Numbered from the stretch's first letter, positions 22,516 to 35,349 are shown. The stretch: 64,000 bases of DNA from Hirsutella rhossiliensis (GCF_020360975.1 NW_025408676.1:372001-436000); one strand, 5' to 3'. The notes: generated by a model from the sequence alone, not told the origin. Numbers and translations: made by a program.

Positions 22516-23001
22516 TGTCGCGAAGCGTAGCCTAATTTCGTAGTTCTCGGAGATATCCCTTAGTACGAGGGACTAAGGAAGCTAAAAACACCTAGTATAA
22601 AAGAAGGAAGAAGGAGCTAAAAAGAGGTATAGAAAGGAGGGTAGGGGCATAAGGGGAAGTAGAAGTAGCGATAGCTTCCTATAGAGGTAGCGAAAGATAA
22701 GATAGATATGCCGGCAACGGCTAGAAAAGAGGGGAAAAACCGGCAAAAAGCTCGGTAGTCGAAAGGATATTAATAGCTTCTTTAAGCAGGATCTTCTTTA
22801 TTAATTAAGATGCTAGATAGGTATAAAGAGGGGCGTTAGATAGAGGAAAGAAGGATAATTAAGGCAATATAATAATTACTCCCCTAACTTTATTGCTGCC
22901 CCTATAAGAATTAAATCTCTCTGCCCTACCTATCCGACCCCTTACTTCTAATTTCACCTTCGTATATTTTATATATACTTCTCGTATCTCTCTTTACGAG
23001 A
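22516..23001 (+). repeat. Copia-3 5' LTR (486 bp)
   Basis: Starts TGTCGCGAAG and ends CTTTACGAGA. The same length as its 3' partner. Confidence 0.94.
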
Positions 23002-23014
23002 GTTATAAGCCCGG
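23002..23014 (+). promoter_or_regulatory. Copia-3 primer-binding site, half-tRNA type
   Basis: GTTATAAGCCCGG directly follows the LTR, identical to Copia-2. It is complementary to the initiator tRNA-Met anticodon stem-loop with one RIP-type mismatch. Confidence 0.7.
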
Positions 23015-23130
23015 GAGGAATAGAATTCCTATACCTTCTAGCTGCTATAAAAGGCACCTTTCTTATATCCCTCGTAGCTTCCTTTTACCCCTTATACTAG
23101 AAAAGCCGATTTTTAACCGACTTTTCTACC

Positions 23131-26100
23131 CTTCCCCGTAATAATATCGAAAAACGACTCTGCCGCCCCTACGGTCCGTAGGACGATTCTTATAGAGCCC
23201 TAAGATTAGGATAAGTAGGTAAAGGAGCTACGAGCTCTTATAGATAGAACTATCTATAATTTAGTCTTCTCTAATAAGTAGGACCCTCTCGAGCCCCCTC
23301 TTCGTCCTAGGGCAACGGACTTTATAGAGGGAGCTACCCTCTTCTCTAAGCTAACCTCTATATAATAGAGAGCTTTTTCTACTACCTTAGGTAACTACGA
23401 GAGTTACCGTAAGGAATACCTTTACGAGACGAAGCTACTAACTACTATACGCATAGCAATAACGGAATCCGTTAGTACCGTAAAGCTAATTACTCTTTAA
23501 GAGGAAGAGACTCCTAGGCAGTAGCTTTTAAAGCTCGAGACCTCGATAGCTCCCTTAAGGGGCTATATAACTAACCGTATTAGGAAGACCTATACGGTAT
23601 ACCTAGGAGCCTTTTCTACTAAGAACCTACTAGCTTCTTTATAGCTAGCTAAGTAGGAAGAAATCCTTAAGGAAGCTAACTAATACTTCCTTATAGAAGC
23701 TCTTTCCGGCTAGTAGCTATAGGATATATCTCTGCTAATAAAGCCTATTAGTAACGGTTACTCGACTATCTTTCGAGAAGCTAGCCGGGAATTAGACGAA
23801 GAGGCTGCTAGAGTATAATAGCAAGCAGTCTTATTCCTTCGTGGCTAGCACTCGACCTAGACGGCTCGACCTACTGCCCCTATAGCTGCTGCAGCCCCTA
23901 TTGCTGCGGTTCCCGCTGCTGCTGCTGCGGCTGTTGCCCTTCCGGCTCTACCTCCCTTAAGAGCCTTAATACGTTATTAACGGCTGCCCTGGTCCCGGCC
24001 CCGGCTCCGCTTCTTACTCCGGGCCCGGCCCCGGTCCCGTTAGTTAGATAGGCCCGACTAGTCCCTTAATAGACCTTTTAGTCCGTTAGTCGAAAAATCA
24101 GGGAACTAGTCGAAATCGAACCTCTTCGTTAAAATCAGTAATAAGGGGTAAAAAGGGGGGGTTTTTAAGTAGACCTTCTAGATCGGGACGAGGATTCCTC
24201 GAAGAAACAACGTACGAGGAGGAATCGACCTACCTACTAAGCATATAAAAAGCCCTATCGGCTAGAAGACTACTAGTAGGTCTTCGAGGAAAACCGACCT
24301 AAAGGATTTAACCCTTTAAAGAGACTATAAGAAATAGTATAATAGTCTCTTAAGGAGGACCCCTTGTTATAGAAGAAGATAGACGAGATTCGGGTTACTA
24401 AGAAATAGTAACTAATAACGCCGCTGCCCTTATTCGAGCCGTAAATTCGAGGAAAAATCGTTAGTATAGTAAATCCGGCCTTCGTCTTCCCTATAAATTA
24501 ATAAGGCTAAGACCAACCGTTAGAGCGCTCCGATTATCCCCTATAAAAATTAGCTATCCTTAACTCTAGTGCTTCCCTTGATATTTATAATATACTCTTA
24601 CGATTCCGGTCCTTTAAAAAGGCACGGAGGGAATACCTTATTACCGGGGAATTAACTATATAGATAGAGGGATACGGAAGGGTGAATTTTACGATAAAAT
24701 TACCTAATAGATCTATACGAATTCTTCGACGAAAAAAGGTAGCTTTTTACCCTCGATTTTTAACGAGCCTAATTTCCTTCCGCCTTCTTTAAGAGGAAGG
24801 AATCTTCTAGGATACGACGTCTAAGCCTACGAGGCTAGTCTAGAAGAATCAGACTATTAGGCTTATCGAGGAGAAATTCGGTTAATTTATTCTCGAATTC
24901 CGACCTATCCTTAGGAAGGAATCTCTTAAGAAGTTAGCTTTCCTTACTAGGAGGAATAGGTCTACTATAAAGGACCCTCTTTTAGCAGCCTAAGGAGACG
25001 GCATTCTTTAGCACGCACGACTTAGTTACCCGGGCCCCTTAGCTTTATATAAACTAGGTTAATAATAAGGCGTACGAATAAGGGGCCTAAAGACCGTCGA
25101 ATGCGAATACTACGGCTAAGGAAAGACTAGGAGACGAATTTCTAGACGAACGCCTTTACGGCCGGACTAGCTATATAAGGAAATTTAGGTCGACTAGACC
25201 AACGTCTCTAGGGATTAAGAAAGCTTCGTTAGGGTAATGTTTTTTATAGACGCTTTTTTAGGGATAGTTTTCCCCTATTTCTTACGGACCTACCTAAGTA
25301 AGTATAACTAGTTTACCCTCCGGGACTTCGTTAACTAGATAAAATCCTACTTTAGCTATAAGGTAAAGAAGATACGGTTAAACGGAGAGCTATTTACGAA
25401 GGATATCTTAAATTAGCTTCGAAAAAGGGGCATTTTACCCATCCCGTTAGCACCGAATACCTAGGCCTAAAACGGAGGGGTAGAAAGATTAGGGGGTGCT
25501 ATAATAGAAAGGGCCTATACGATAAGACTTACTATAAAGCTTCTATACGACCTTTAGAGGGAAGTCGTTAAGACCGCCTATTACCTTCGGAACCGGACCC
25601 TAAGGGACCTTAGGGGACTAAGGGACTATAGGGACCTAGAGACCCTTTTTAAGACCTAAGGAATAGACTAGAAATCCCCCCTTAAGCTCTTTATAAAGAA
25701 GAGGGCGTCGCTAGCCTACCTTCGTGCCTACGGCTATAAGGCATATATAATAACTACCGATATATAGCTAAAAAGGAAGAAGAAAAGAAAGCTTAATCCG
25801 AGAGCCTTTATTAGTTACCTCGTTAGTTATAATTCTACGAATATCTTCCGGATCTAGATTCCTCTTCTACGGAAGGTTATTTTAACTAGGGATATAATTT
25901 TCGACGAATCTAGCTTCTTCGACGGAAAGAGGGATTAATAGCCCCTCTTACTCTCTTAACGTTAGTTAATTTAGAAGATTTAAATCCCCCCTTCCTAACA
26001 GTCTTAAGAAGAAGTCCTAGATAAGGAAAAGGAAGAAGAAACTAACGTCGAAGTAGTCGAGGATAACGCCGACTTCGAAAGAGAGGAAGCTGCTAGATTA

Positions 26101-28137
26101 GATAATCTAGACGAAGAAGGAGACTATAGGAAAGTAGTAGAGCTAGAATACGCCTACCTCCCTACGCCTCCTCTTACGGAATAAGAAGAAGATCTAGAAG
26201 CAGCTTTTTTAGTTAGTCTTCCTATCTCGGCCCCTAAGGGGGTAGGAAAGGCACCTCTTTTAAAAGATTACCCGGCTGCCTTTTTATCCCTACTTCGAGA
26301 AGCAAAGGAAGGTATAGGGCCCGATACGGATACTAAAGAAGACTAACCTCTCCCTTATTTCGATCGTTTTTCTAACTTCTACCTAACGTTAATAGAAGAC
26401 GGTTCCTACGGAGCGTTTATAGTAGGCCGGCTCTTTAAACTATAGCTATTAGCAAGGAAGGTATATAAAAGAGACCTCCCGGACCTACTAGCAAACTAGA
26501 AGTAGCTAGAAAAACACCCCTTTAAAGACTAGTTTTTCTAGGCCTAGAAAGACTACCTAGCCTTATACTAAGAGATAGGGTCTTTCGAAGAAGTCCTTAA
26601 GGAAAAGGTAAGAGGAAAATAGGTCCTTAGCTATAAGTAGGTCTTTATCTATAAGACTAATAAACATAGCTTCCTTTAAAAGTATAAAGCCCGGCTAGTT
26701 ATTTACGGGAACTAGTAGGAAAAAGGGGATCTTCCTACTAGGGCAACTACCCTAGTAGGGATGTCTTTTCGGACCCTTATAGCTATAGCAGTAGAATTCG
26801 ACCTCGAACTCGATTAGATAGATATAGTTAACGCCTTTATTAACTGCCTACTTAAGGAAGAAGAAGTTGTCTATATACGCCTTCTACTAGGCTTTTAATA
26901 GCTAGGAAAGGTTCTATAGCTTAGGAAAGCTCTATACGGATTACGAAGATCACCCTTTCTTTAGTAATAGCATTTAATAAGTTCCCTCGAAGCCCTAGGC
27001 TTTAAGAAAGTCCCTTAGGAACTATATATAATATAGAAGGGTAAAATTACGGTCTTCTTCTATATCGACGATATTATCTAGGCCTACCTAAAAGAGGAAG
27101 AAGCTACTACTAGGGAGGCTATACGAGGCCTATAATAAAAGTATAAGATAACTAGGCTAGGGGAGCTAAAGTAGTTCCTAGGGATACGAATCCTTAGGAA
27201 TAGGTCCTAATAGATAATCTAGCTTACCTAAGACGCCTATATCGATAAGGTCGCTTATAAATTCCTCCTTAATTCCCTCGATAAGAAGCTTCCCTCTATA
27301 CCTATATTAGATAAAGAGCTTATACTTAATCCGTCCTTTTAAGCTAGGGAGTAAGAGAAACACTAATATTAATAGAAGGTAGGCTCCCTGCTTTTTTTAG
27401 CTATTTCTACTAGACCGGATATCTCTTTTACGGTCTCCCGGCTAGCTAGGTATAACTAGAATCCTAGCCCTAGGTATTAAGAAGTAGTAGATAGAGCTAT
27501 CCTTTATCTCTATTTAACGAGATTATATAGTCTACGCCTAAGAGGGTAGGGAAGGAAATAAGCTGCCGAAACCTTCCTTTATTTAAGCGATTTATCCTTT
27601 ACGGACAATTCTTTAAATAGAAAGAGCTTATAAGGGTATATTATATCCCTTTTTAGAGGAACTATTACTTAAAGAGCTTCGAAGTAGGCTACCGTTACGA
27701 CTTCTAGTACGGAGGTAGAGCTACTAGCTCTTTTAGAAGCGTTAAAAGAAGCGATTTTCCTTAGCCGGCTATTAATATCTCTACGACTATAAATTCCGAC
27801 CCTATTAGCTATAGAATACGATAATACGTAGACTATACGAATTCTTACGGAAAATAGTAAGTTATCGACCCGGCTACGGTATATCGATATCTACTAGCAT
27901 TAGTTACGCTAAGAGGTCTAAAGGGGACTTATTTCTATCTATTAGGTTCTAACGGCATTAATAAAAGCCAACGGTCTTACGAAGCCCTTACCGAAGTAAA
28001 AGCTAGCTGTCTTTTTATAGTAAATAGGGCTAGAAGACGTTCGAGAGAAGCTGTCCTTAGAGGCCCGCCTTAAGAGTCTATAAGAGGAGCTAATAGCACG
28101 TACGAGAAGGTAACGTCTATAGCCGAAGAAAAGGAAG
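23131..28137 (+). pseudogene. Copia-3 gag-pol polyprotein, RIP-degraded
   Basis: Same layout as Copia-2. The Ala/Pro-rich gag stretch lies at about 23870-24040. The zinc knuckle near 24240 has lost its pattern. The protease reads NSSA at 24562-24573. Reverse transcriptase reads YIDD at 27061-27072 (family YVDD). RNase H reads EYDN from 27814 (family ECDN). Protease to RT is 2499 bases and RT to RNase H 753 bases, both multiples of three, so the frame is conserved. A small in-frame insertion, rich in GGGACC-like repeats, lies near 25600-25660 and makes it 11 codons longer than Copia-2 between these points. Stops are TAG and TAA. Ends are approximate. Confidence 0.9.
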
Positions 28138-28370
28138 AGGCTTTTCCCTCTAGAGGGCCCCCTATTTTAATTAGGTTTTTCCCCCTTTTCTTATAGGACT
28201 TTCCCCTCTGCCCCTTTCCTTAAGTAGGTCTAAAGAGCCTAGGGACCGAAAAGGGCCCCTACTTTCCTCGAGTAAAGGGAGAAGTATAGAGCTAAGAACC
28301 TCCTATACGCTTACTAGCCTAAAGCCGTATTAGCTATGCCCTTAAGGGGCAGGCTATAGCTAAGGGGGTG

Positions 28371-28856
28371 TGTCGCGAAGTGTGGCCTGATTTCGTAGTT
28401 CTCGGAGATATCCCTTAGTACGAGGGACTAAGGAAGCTAAAAACACCCGGTATAGAAGAAGGAAGAAGGAGCTAAAAAGAGGTATAGAAAGGAGGGTAGG
28501 GGTATAAGGGGAAGTAGAAGTAGCGATAGCTTCCTATAGAGGTAGCGAAAGGTAAGACGGATATGCCGGCAACGGCTAGAAAAGAGGGGAAAACCTAGTA
28601 AAAAGCTCGGTAGTCGAAAGGATATTAGTAGCTTCTTTAAGTAGGATCTTCTTTATTAATTAAGATACTAGATAGGTATAAAGAGGAGCGTTAGATAGAG
28701 GAAAGAAGGATAATTAAGGCAATATAATAATTACTCCCCTACCTTTATTACTGCCCTTATAAGAATTAAATCTCTCTGCCCTGCCTATCCGACCCCTTAC
28801 TTCTAATTTTACCTTTATATATTTTATATATACTTCTTATATCTCTCTTCGCGAGA
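28371..28856 (+). repeat. Copia-3 3' LTR (486 bp)
   Basis: Starts TGTCGCGAAG after the polypurine tract at 28362-28370 and ends CTTCGCGAGA. TSD ATAAG follows. Confidence 0.94.
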
Positions 28857-28861
28857 ATAAG

Positions 28862-29093
28862 CTAATAAAGCATTTAGGTATATAGTACTAATATATTAGT
28901 AGGGTATTAATAGGGAATTATACTTACCTTACTTATATATTATAGACTACTTACTATTTTAATAAAAAAGGAGAAATCCCTTTTCTTATAAGCTTTAGTC
29001 TTATAATAAGAAGAATATAATTTATATAGTATAGTACCTCTAGCTATCTTTACTACCTAACTAATCGTACTATAATATATATTCCCTTATAAT
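28862..29093 (+). repeat. Gypsy-2 5' LTR, remaining 232 bp
   Basis: Continues the LTR after Copia-3 and ends CCCTTATAAT. Together with the first 27 bp it gives 259 bp, the length of the 3' LTR. Confidence 0.9.
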
Positions 29094-29399
29094 TTTTAAA
29101 GCTTCCTTTTTTAATTATATAGTAAAGATAGCTACTTAGAGAAAACTATATAACGCTCTTATAGCGCGACGTAGTAGTTAACTAGTTAAGGCCTCCTTAT
29201 TATATATATTAAGTATCTACTTAAGAGATAAAGAATAAGAAGATATATCCTTAAAATAAACCCTTACTATAGATTGCGTTATAACTATATCGAAGATATC
29301 GCTACTTATAAGTATAAGATAACTATCTTATAAGGAAAAGCTTATAGCTTTATAAGCGCGTATTAAGGAGCTAGAAAAGATAAAACGCTTATAAGATCG

Positions 29400-30330
29400 C
29401 GTTATATAATTAAAGGAGGAAATTATTAAATATACTAGTACTATTACTATTTATTTAAGAAAGTATCGATAGTCTTACTCCCTTAAATTATACGGTAGTC
29501 GCGGTAGTAAAGTTAAGATTAAAAATATTACTTAATTATCTTAACTTACTAACGTATAGAAACGTTTAAACTAAACTTACGATTTAAAGGACGCTTTTAA
29601 AGCAGCGCCTAAACGTTTTTATCGCAACGAAATAAAGATCCTTTATATAGTAGATTATATATATAGCGACTATAAAGCGAGATACCGCCGATACCTTAAA
29701 GAATAAACGCCGATTAACTAGACTAAATATAGTATAGATTATATATACTTTAAAAAATAAATACTTATCTTAATTAAGGATATTATAAATAAGGAGATAC
29801 TATTAGCGACGTAATTAAAGGAGGCTCGCTAACGAGAAAGCTAGTCCCCCTTAAAGTTTAGCTTATACTTTAACTCCTTAAAGAGGTATTTTAAACGCTT
29901 ATTAGAAAAGGCATATACTCTTATATTTTTCGCTAAGCTAGAGCTATAACTTTAAGACTAAATTAACCTCTACTTAATACCTATTTATACTTATTAATAA
30001 AAAGAGCTTATATAAGTTACTTAAAGATATTAAGATACTACTATTAATAAGAAGCAACGTATTAATACTACTTCTACCCTTAAAAGAACTAAGAATATAA
30101 ATAGTACTATACCTTAAGGTAGTATATATAGGGGAAGGAATTAAAAAGGCTAATAAGCTAGGCTAAATTATTAAGGAAATACTACTAATTTAACTAATAA
30201 CTAGTAAGCTAGCGATATACCTATTAAGGGCTAAACTAAGGGATATTATTAAGAAAGAGGATCTTTTACTTAATTAGGAATTATATATTTCTAATATAAT
30301 AAGCTAGGATACCTATCTATAAAATATACT
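29400..30330 (+). pseudogene. Gypsy-2 gag with zinc knuckle
   Basis: Degraded capsid and nucleocapsid region. The part around 29580-30000 reads as a helical, charged gag-like protein. A C-X2-C-X4-H-X4-C knuckle can be traced at 30286-30327, where all three cysteine codons and the histidine codon now read TAT or TAC (tyrosine), as TGT/TGC and CAT/CAC would become under RIP. The spacing is exact, which supports the call. The start codon is lost. The region from 29094 to 29400 shows no recognisable primer-binding site or gene. Confidence 0.68.
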
Positions 30331-33300
30331 AACTCTTTAAAGGTAGAAACCCTAGTAAAGACTCTTAAACTTAATACTATAAAATAAGGAAAAGGTAAGA
30401 TATTAAGGTAAATGCCTCTCCCTAAGTAAACTTAATACCTATAAGATAGTTACTTAAAACTCCTATAATAATATTAGGGCAAAACCCTATTAAAGTCCCT
30501 ATATACTTAGATACTTATAATAATATTAACTATATAAATATATACTTTACTTAATAGTAAGGATTACTATAAGTAGCGCTATTATACCTTAAGTTATTAA
30601 GGTTTAGTAATAGTAAGGTAAGGGAGTATAGGGTATAGTTAGTACCGCTTTAAATAATAAATATAAGAGGCACTAAAAAATAATTACTTATTTCTATATC
30701 GATATTAATAAGTTAACGCTAAATAATTAAGTATTAATCTTTTTATTAGTTATTACCTTAAAGGATAAATATATTTATATTATCTTATAAAAATAATAGT
30801 AGTAGTTTAAGTATTAACTAAGTAGCGAAACCTTATAGAACCCCTATAAATTCTTTTAGGAATATAAGAATAAAGTAAGAGTATATATAATAGCGCTTAA
30901 TCCTAAGCTAATCCTATTATTAAATAAAGATAAGGATAAAGGGATTTTATAAGAAGAATAAGCTAAAATCCTACTAACTCTTTATTAGTTTAAAGATACT
31001 TTCTTAGCTAATAAATCTAACTTACTACTAGCTAGAAAAGGAACGGATTACTTAATTAATTTAATCCCTAATATAAAACCCCCTTATAAACCGATTTACC
31101 TTTTATTATAAAAGGAACTCTAAGTATTACGCGACTAGATCTAAGACGTAATAAGAAGGAAAATAATCTAGGAGTTAAAGAGCCTAGCTAAGGCGCCTAT
31201 CCTTTTTATTTTAAAGAAGGATAGTACCTTATAGCTATATATAAACTACTAAGGACTTAACTAAGTTACGTAAAAGAATTAGTACCTTTTACCTCTTATT
31301 TTAAAGATTATTAACTGCTATTAAGAAGCTAAGTATTTTTCTAAGATTAATATATAAAATATATATTAACGTATTTAAATTTAAGAAGGAGATAAATAAA
31401 AGACTGCTTTCTAAACGCGTTATAGATATTTTAAATACCTAGTAATACCCTTTAAACTTACTAATATACTAGCTATATTTTAAAGCTATATCTATTAAGT
31501 ACTTAAGAGGCTTATAAATATAATCTATATAGTCTACTTTAATAATATCTTTTTATACTCTAAGATAAGAAAAGAATATACTAAATACTTAGGATAAGTA
31601 ATAGAAAGGCTAAGGGCTATAGAACTTTATATAGAACTATTAAAGTATATCTTTTATTAATAGTTAGTTAAGTTCCTTAGGTTTATTTTATCTCTTAATA
31701 AGGTATCGATAGACCCTTAATAAGTAAAGGTAATAGCTTAATAGCTTAAACTTATAACCTACTATAATATTTAGGTTTTCCTTAGGTTCTATAATTTTTA
31801 CTAACGATTTATATATAAGTACTTTAGAGTTATAGCGCCCTTAACTATATTACTATAAGGGAGTAAGAATAAGAAAAAGCTAGGGAGTATAGAGCTAAAC
31901 CTTACTAAATAGGTAGCGTTTTAAGCTCTTAAGGATACTTTTTAAGGAGCCTTACTCCTTTAATATTATAATCTAGAAAAACGTATTTATATTAAAATAA
32001 ATATATTATAATTCGCGATAGTAAGAATTATCTCTTAACTTAATAATAAAGGGCGTTACTATCTAATCGTAGTTTAGTTAATAAAGTTTATTAAAGCTAA
32101 ACTTAATTATAGTATTTTAAACTAAGAACTATTTACTATTATTAATTTATTTAAATACTAGCGATATTATATTAAAAGGGCAGTATATAAAGTAAAGGTA
32201 TTATTAGACTACTATAACCTTTAGACGTTTATATACTAAACCTCCTTAAATAAAAGGTAAGTAAGATAGTATATATATTTAGTACTATTTAACTTTATAA
32301 TTAAGTATTATATAGGTAAATTAAACCTAGTAAACGTGCTATTAAGAATGCTTAGATATAAAGGTAAGAAGCCCCTATTTATAGAACTATTATTAGAGAT
32401 ATAAGTAAAGCTAGCTACTATTAATACTATATTTATATAAAGAAATAATAAGGTATTTTTATAGGTAAAGAGATATTTAACCTTAAGTTAATATAAGCGT
32501 AGTAAAGTATCTTTATATAAGGAAAATATATAAGCTTATTTATAGCGAAACTATAATAATTTAGGCGCGAAACCTAAACGATTAGCCGATTAAGCTAAAA
32601 AGAGAGCTAGTTATAAATAGTTACTTTAAAGGAAGACCGCTAAAAAAGCAGCCTACTATATAAAGGTTTATATAGTAAAGGTTCTAGAACTATTATTAGA
32701 GTTACTAAAATATACTTAGTCGGTTAATATAGTAATTAGTAAGCTAAAAGAGACTAAAGACTTCTTAAAAGGGAAGGGTTTCTAGTTAGTATACTTAGAT
32801 AGACTACTACTATAAAAGGGTCGTATTATAATACCTTTAAAAGTAGCCTTATAGTAAGAGCTAATATAGTTCTTTTATAACGATCTATTAGTAAGATACT
32901 TTAGCTCTTAATATACTAATAAACTACTAGTAAGGAACTTTTACTAAGATAAAATAATAAAAGATATAAATAAATACGTTTAGTTATACTTAGTATATTA
33001 AGGTATAGTATCTAAGAAGTATCGCTTTTATAGTCCTATATAATCGTTACTATATCCTATATAACTATAGGAAGAATTATTAATAGACTTTATTATAGTT
33101 CTACTTAAAGTATAGTATAATAAATAAGATATTAATATAATCTTAGTAATCGTAGACTAATATACTAAGTATTACCTTTTCTTTTTAATCTTTAAGATAA
33201 TAATAGCTTTAAAGCTAATAAAATTATTCTATTACTAAGTTAAATTAGTATATAGACCTTTAAAAGGTATTATCTTAAATAAAAGGTCCCTATTTATAAG

Positions 33301-33573
33301 TAAGTTTTAGTTAGATCTTTATTTTATCTTATAAGTAAAATATAAGCTATTAATAGTATTTTACCTATAAACTAAGAAGTAAATAAAATAAATAAACTAA
33401 GCTATATAATACTACTTAAGATACTTTACTAACTTAAAATAAACTAACTAAGTATTACTTTTATATATTACTTAATTTATATATAATAATATAAAGAACG
33501 CGATAACTAGGTTATTACTTAATAAAGCGTTAATAGGTTACTAGCTAAACTTCTATATTAATATTAAGGACGA

Positions 33574-33776
33574 TGTCGGGAGGTCTGTACTGCAGTAACG
33601 CAATGGGTTGTATTCAAGATGTCTTGCTAGGAAGGGAGGAAAGGGAATGAGGGGGCACACTACGTGCCCTTTATACACGGATCCCCGAGGTCCATACACG
33701 TGACGCTAAGGGTCACGTGTGCGTGTGTGCGCACCTCCCTTACAATCCTACTATAGCTATATGCTACATTCCCACA
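33574..33776. repeat. Unmutated 203-bp solo LTR in Gypsy-2 integrase
   Basis: A sharply bounded GC-richer block with normal CpA and TpG content inside RIPped DNA. It starts TGTCGGGAGG and ends ATTCCCACA, near-inverted TG…CA ends, and is flanked by the perfect 5-bp TSD GACGA (33569-33573, 33777-33781). These are the hallmarks of a solo LTR. No coding potential. It must have arrived after most RIP damage or been too short or rare for RIP. No other copy is in the window. Its strand cannot be fixed from the sequence. Confidence 0.88.
33696..33720. promoter_or_regulatory. Dyad with two CACGTG boxes in the solo LTR
   Basis: Perfect 9-bp inverted arms ACACGTGAC and GTCACGTGT are separated by 7 bp. 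Each arm contains the E-box CACGTG, a site for bHLH factors, and overlaps a GTGAC/GTCAC bZIP-like half-site. It is a plausible enhancer of the LTR promoter. Functional role is inferred only. Confidence 0.5.
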
Positions 33777-34330
33777 GACGATATTATTTAAAGGGGGGTA
33801 CCTAAAGTAAAAGTAAGAGTTACTAAGCTATAATAGCTATAAAAGAGGCTTAAGGAATACTAAGGAAAGGCTATTAAATCGTAAGTAAAATACTATAATT
33901 TAAAGTACTAACTACTTTTATTAAAAGTAAGAGACCTTATAGTACTATCGATAAAGAACTTATACCTTAAGGATAAAAAAAGAAAACTCTTACCTAAGTA
34001 TATTAGACCGTTTTAGGTCCTATAAGCTATTAGAAAGTAAGTATATTATCTTATACTCTCTAAGAAGTACTTATACCTTTATAAAGTTTTCTATATTAAT
34101 CTCTTAGAGCTATAAAAGGAGCGAAAAGGTACTTATAAAGATAGCGAAACCCTATTAATACTAAACTTAAAGGATAATAAAGGTAAATAAGAAGTTTAAG
34201 AGATTAAAGACTAAAAGAGATTTAAAAGTAATACCTTTTTCCTTATTAAATAAAAAGGATAGCTAGCTAAGTATAACTAATAGGTTAGTCGATACTAAGG
34301 ATAAAGCGAATAGCTAAGACCTTATTAAAG

Positions 34331-34652
34331 AATATACTACTTACCTAACTAGGGAAAAAAAGTATAAGACTAAGTAAAGTAAGGAAACCTATTAGTATAA
34401 AGAGACGCTACTAAATTAGTAATAAGTCCCTATTAAATTGCTACTAACTTATTAATATATTAGTACGCCTAAATATCTTATAACTATATATAAAATAGTA
34501 AAATAAAAGAATTAGGGAAAACTATTTATACTACCTATTAAATATTATTAAGGAAAATAAAACTAAACTATAACTTTATTAAGACCTTAACGATAAAGGA
34601 GAGAAAGATAGTTATAATTAAATAAAAAAAAGATAAAACTTATCTATTACTT
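34331..34652. other. Gypsy-2 sequence after the chromodomain
   Basis: AT-rich tail of the Gypsy-2 internal region. No conserved domain seen; the plus-strand pol frame fades out here. Confidence 0.5.
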
Positions 34653-35320
34653 TTAACTACCTCTCTTCTTTACTAGTATAGTAAGAACTAACTAAGGCGC
34701 CCCCTCCGCTATACTAAATACCTTTAGAAATACTAAAACTACCTTATCCTTTACTCTTTCTTTATCCTCTACGTTAAGACCTATCTTTATTAGTATAGTA
34801 CTTACCTTAGCCTTAGTAAATAGTAAGGCGTATTACTATAAAGTATAGCTTATATCGCCGTTAATAAAGTAAAGTTTTAACTAAGATTCTTAAGCTTAGT
34901 ACTCTAGGCTTATATAGGCGATATCGAATAAGGGTATAAGGTTAAGGTAAATAATAAGCTCGCGGCGCTTATTAATTAGCGTATAGTAGTTAGTATACTT
35001 AACCTAGTATATCGTTAAGCGGTCGCTAATAAAAGGGTTAAATAAAACCTATAATAGTAGACTTCTATATACTTATAGTCTTAAAGGACTTATAATAGGC
35101 TATCTTAGCGGCGTTAAAAGCCTTAGCTAAATACTATACTATAATAGCGAGATAGCGCCGATTAGCTTCCTTAAAAATAAGTATACTTACGATTAAACTA
35201 TTATCCTTAGTATCCTTATTACTAGTCTTTAGCTTATTAAGCTTATATAGGTACTTAATAATAGCGACTATATTAGCCTAGTTATTAGATATAAGAGTAG
35301 TAGCTTTAAGAAAGATTAGC
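34653..35320 (-). pseudogene. Antisense reading frame at the 3' end of Gypsy-2
   Basis: Antisense to gag-pol and downstream of the chromodomain, two adjoining minus-strand frames read coherently. The upstream part (about 35320-35050) gives a Lys/Ile-rich helical peptide with a FKEANRRYLAIIVQYLAKA-like stretch. The downstream part (about 35040-34653) gives an NKRRELIIYLN…EGAPQL-type peptide ending at TAA 34653-34655. One frameshift joins them. Interruptions are TAG/TAA. I do not recognise the product and see no clear similarity to the Gypsy-1 antisense peptides, but position and orientation are the same. The LINE inserted just upstream may have cut off its start. Confidence 0.42.
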
Positions 35321-35349
35321 TTATTAATTATAATATTTTTCTTTAATAT

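Larger units (their letters stand above)
22516..28856 (+). mobile_element. Copia-3: full-length Copia element (6341 bp)
   Basis: Has 486-bp LTRs at 22516-23001 and 28371-28856 and TSDs ATAGG (22511-22515) and ATAAG (28857-28861); the second copy carries a G-to-A change. The LTRs are about 10 bp longer than those of Copia-2 because of an insertion near the start (an AAGAAGGAAGAAGG-like purine stretch). It belongs to the same family as Copia-1 and Copia-2 and is more mutated than Copia-2. Confidence 0.95.
30400..34330 (+). pseudogene. Gypsy-2 pol: protease, RT, RNase H, integrase, chromodomain
   Basis: A possible protease (LDT start near 30510) is weak. Reverse transcriptase is clear at about 31250-31650: a KIDIQNAYHRI-like block near 31345, a PFGLTN-like block near 31460 and a catalytic box reading YFNN at 31535-31546 where the family has YLDD. 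RNase H follows to about 32300. Integrase spans about 32800-34100; its core has a VDRYTKY-like block near 33150 and a SDRGSLFTSKFW-like block near 33290. A GPY/F-type C-terminus is seen at about 33990-34110 and a chromodomain-like stretch (EVEEI, then FLIK-KG) at about 34190-34290. A 203-bp solo LTR interrupts it at 33574-33776. Stops are TAG/TAA. Confidence 0.85.
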
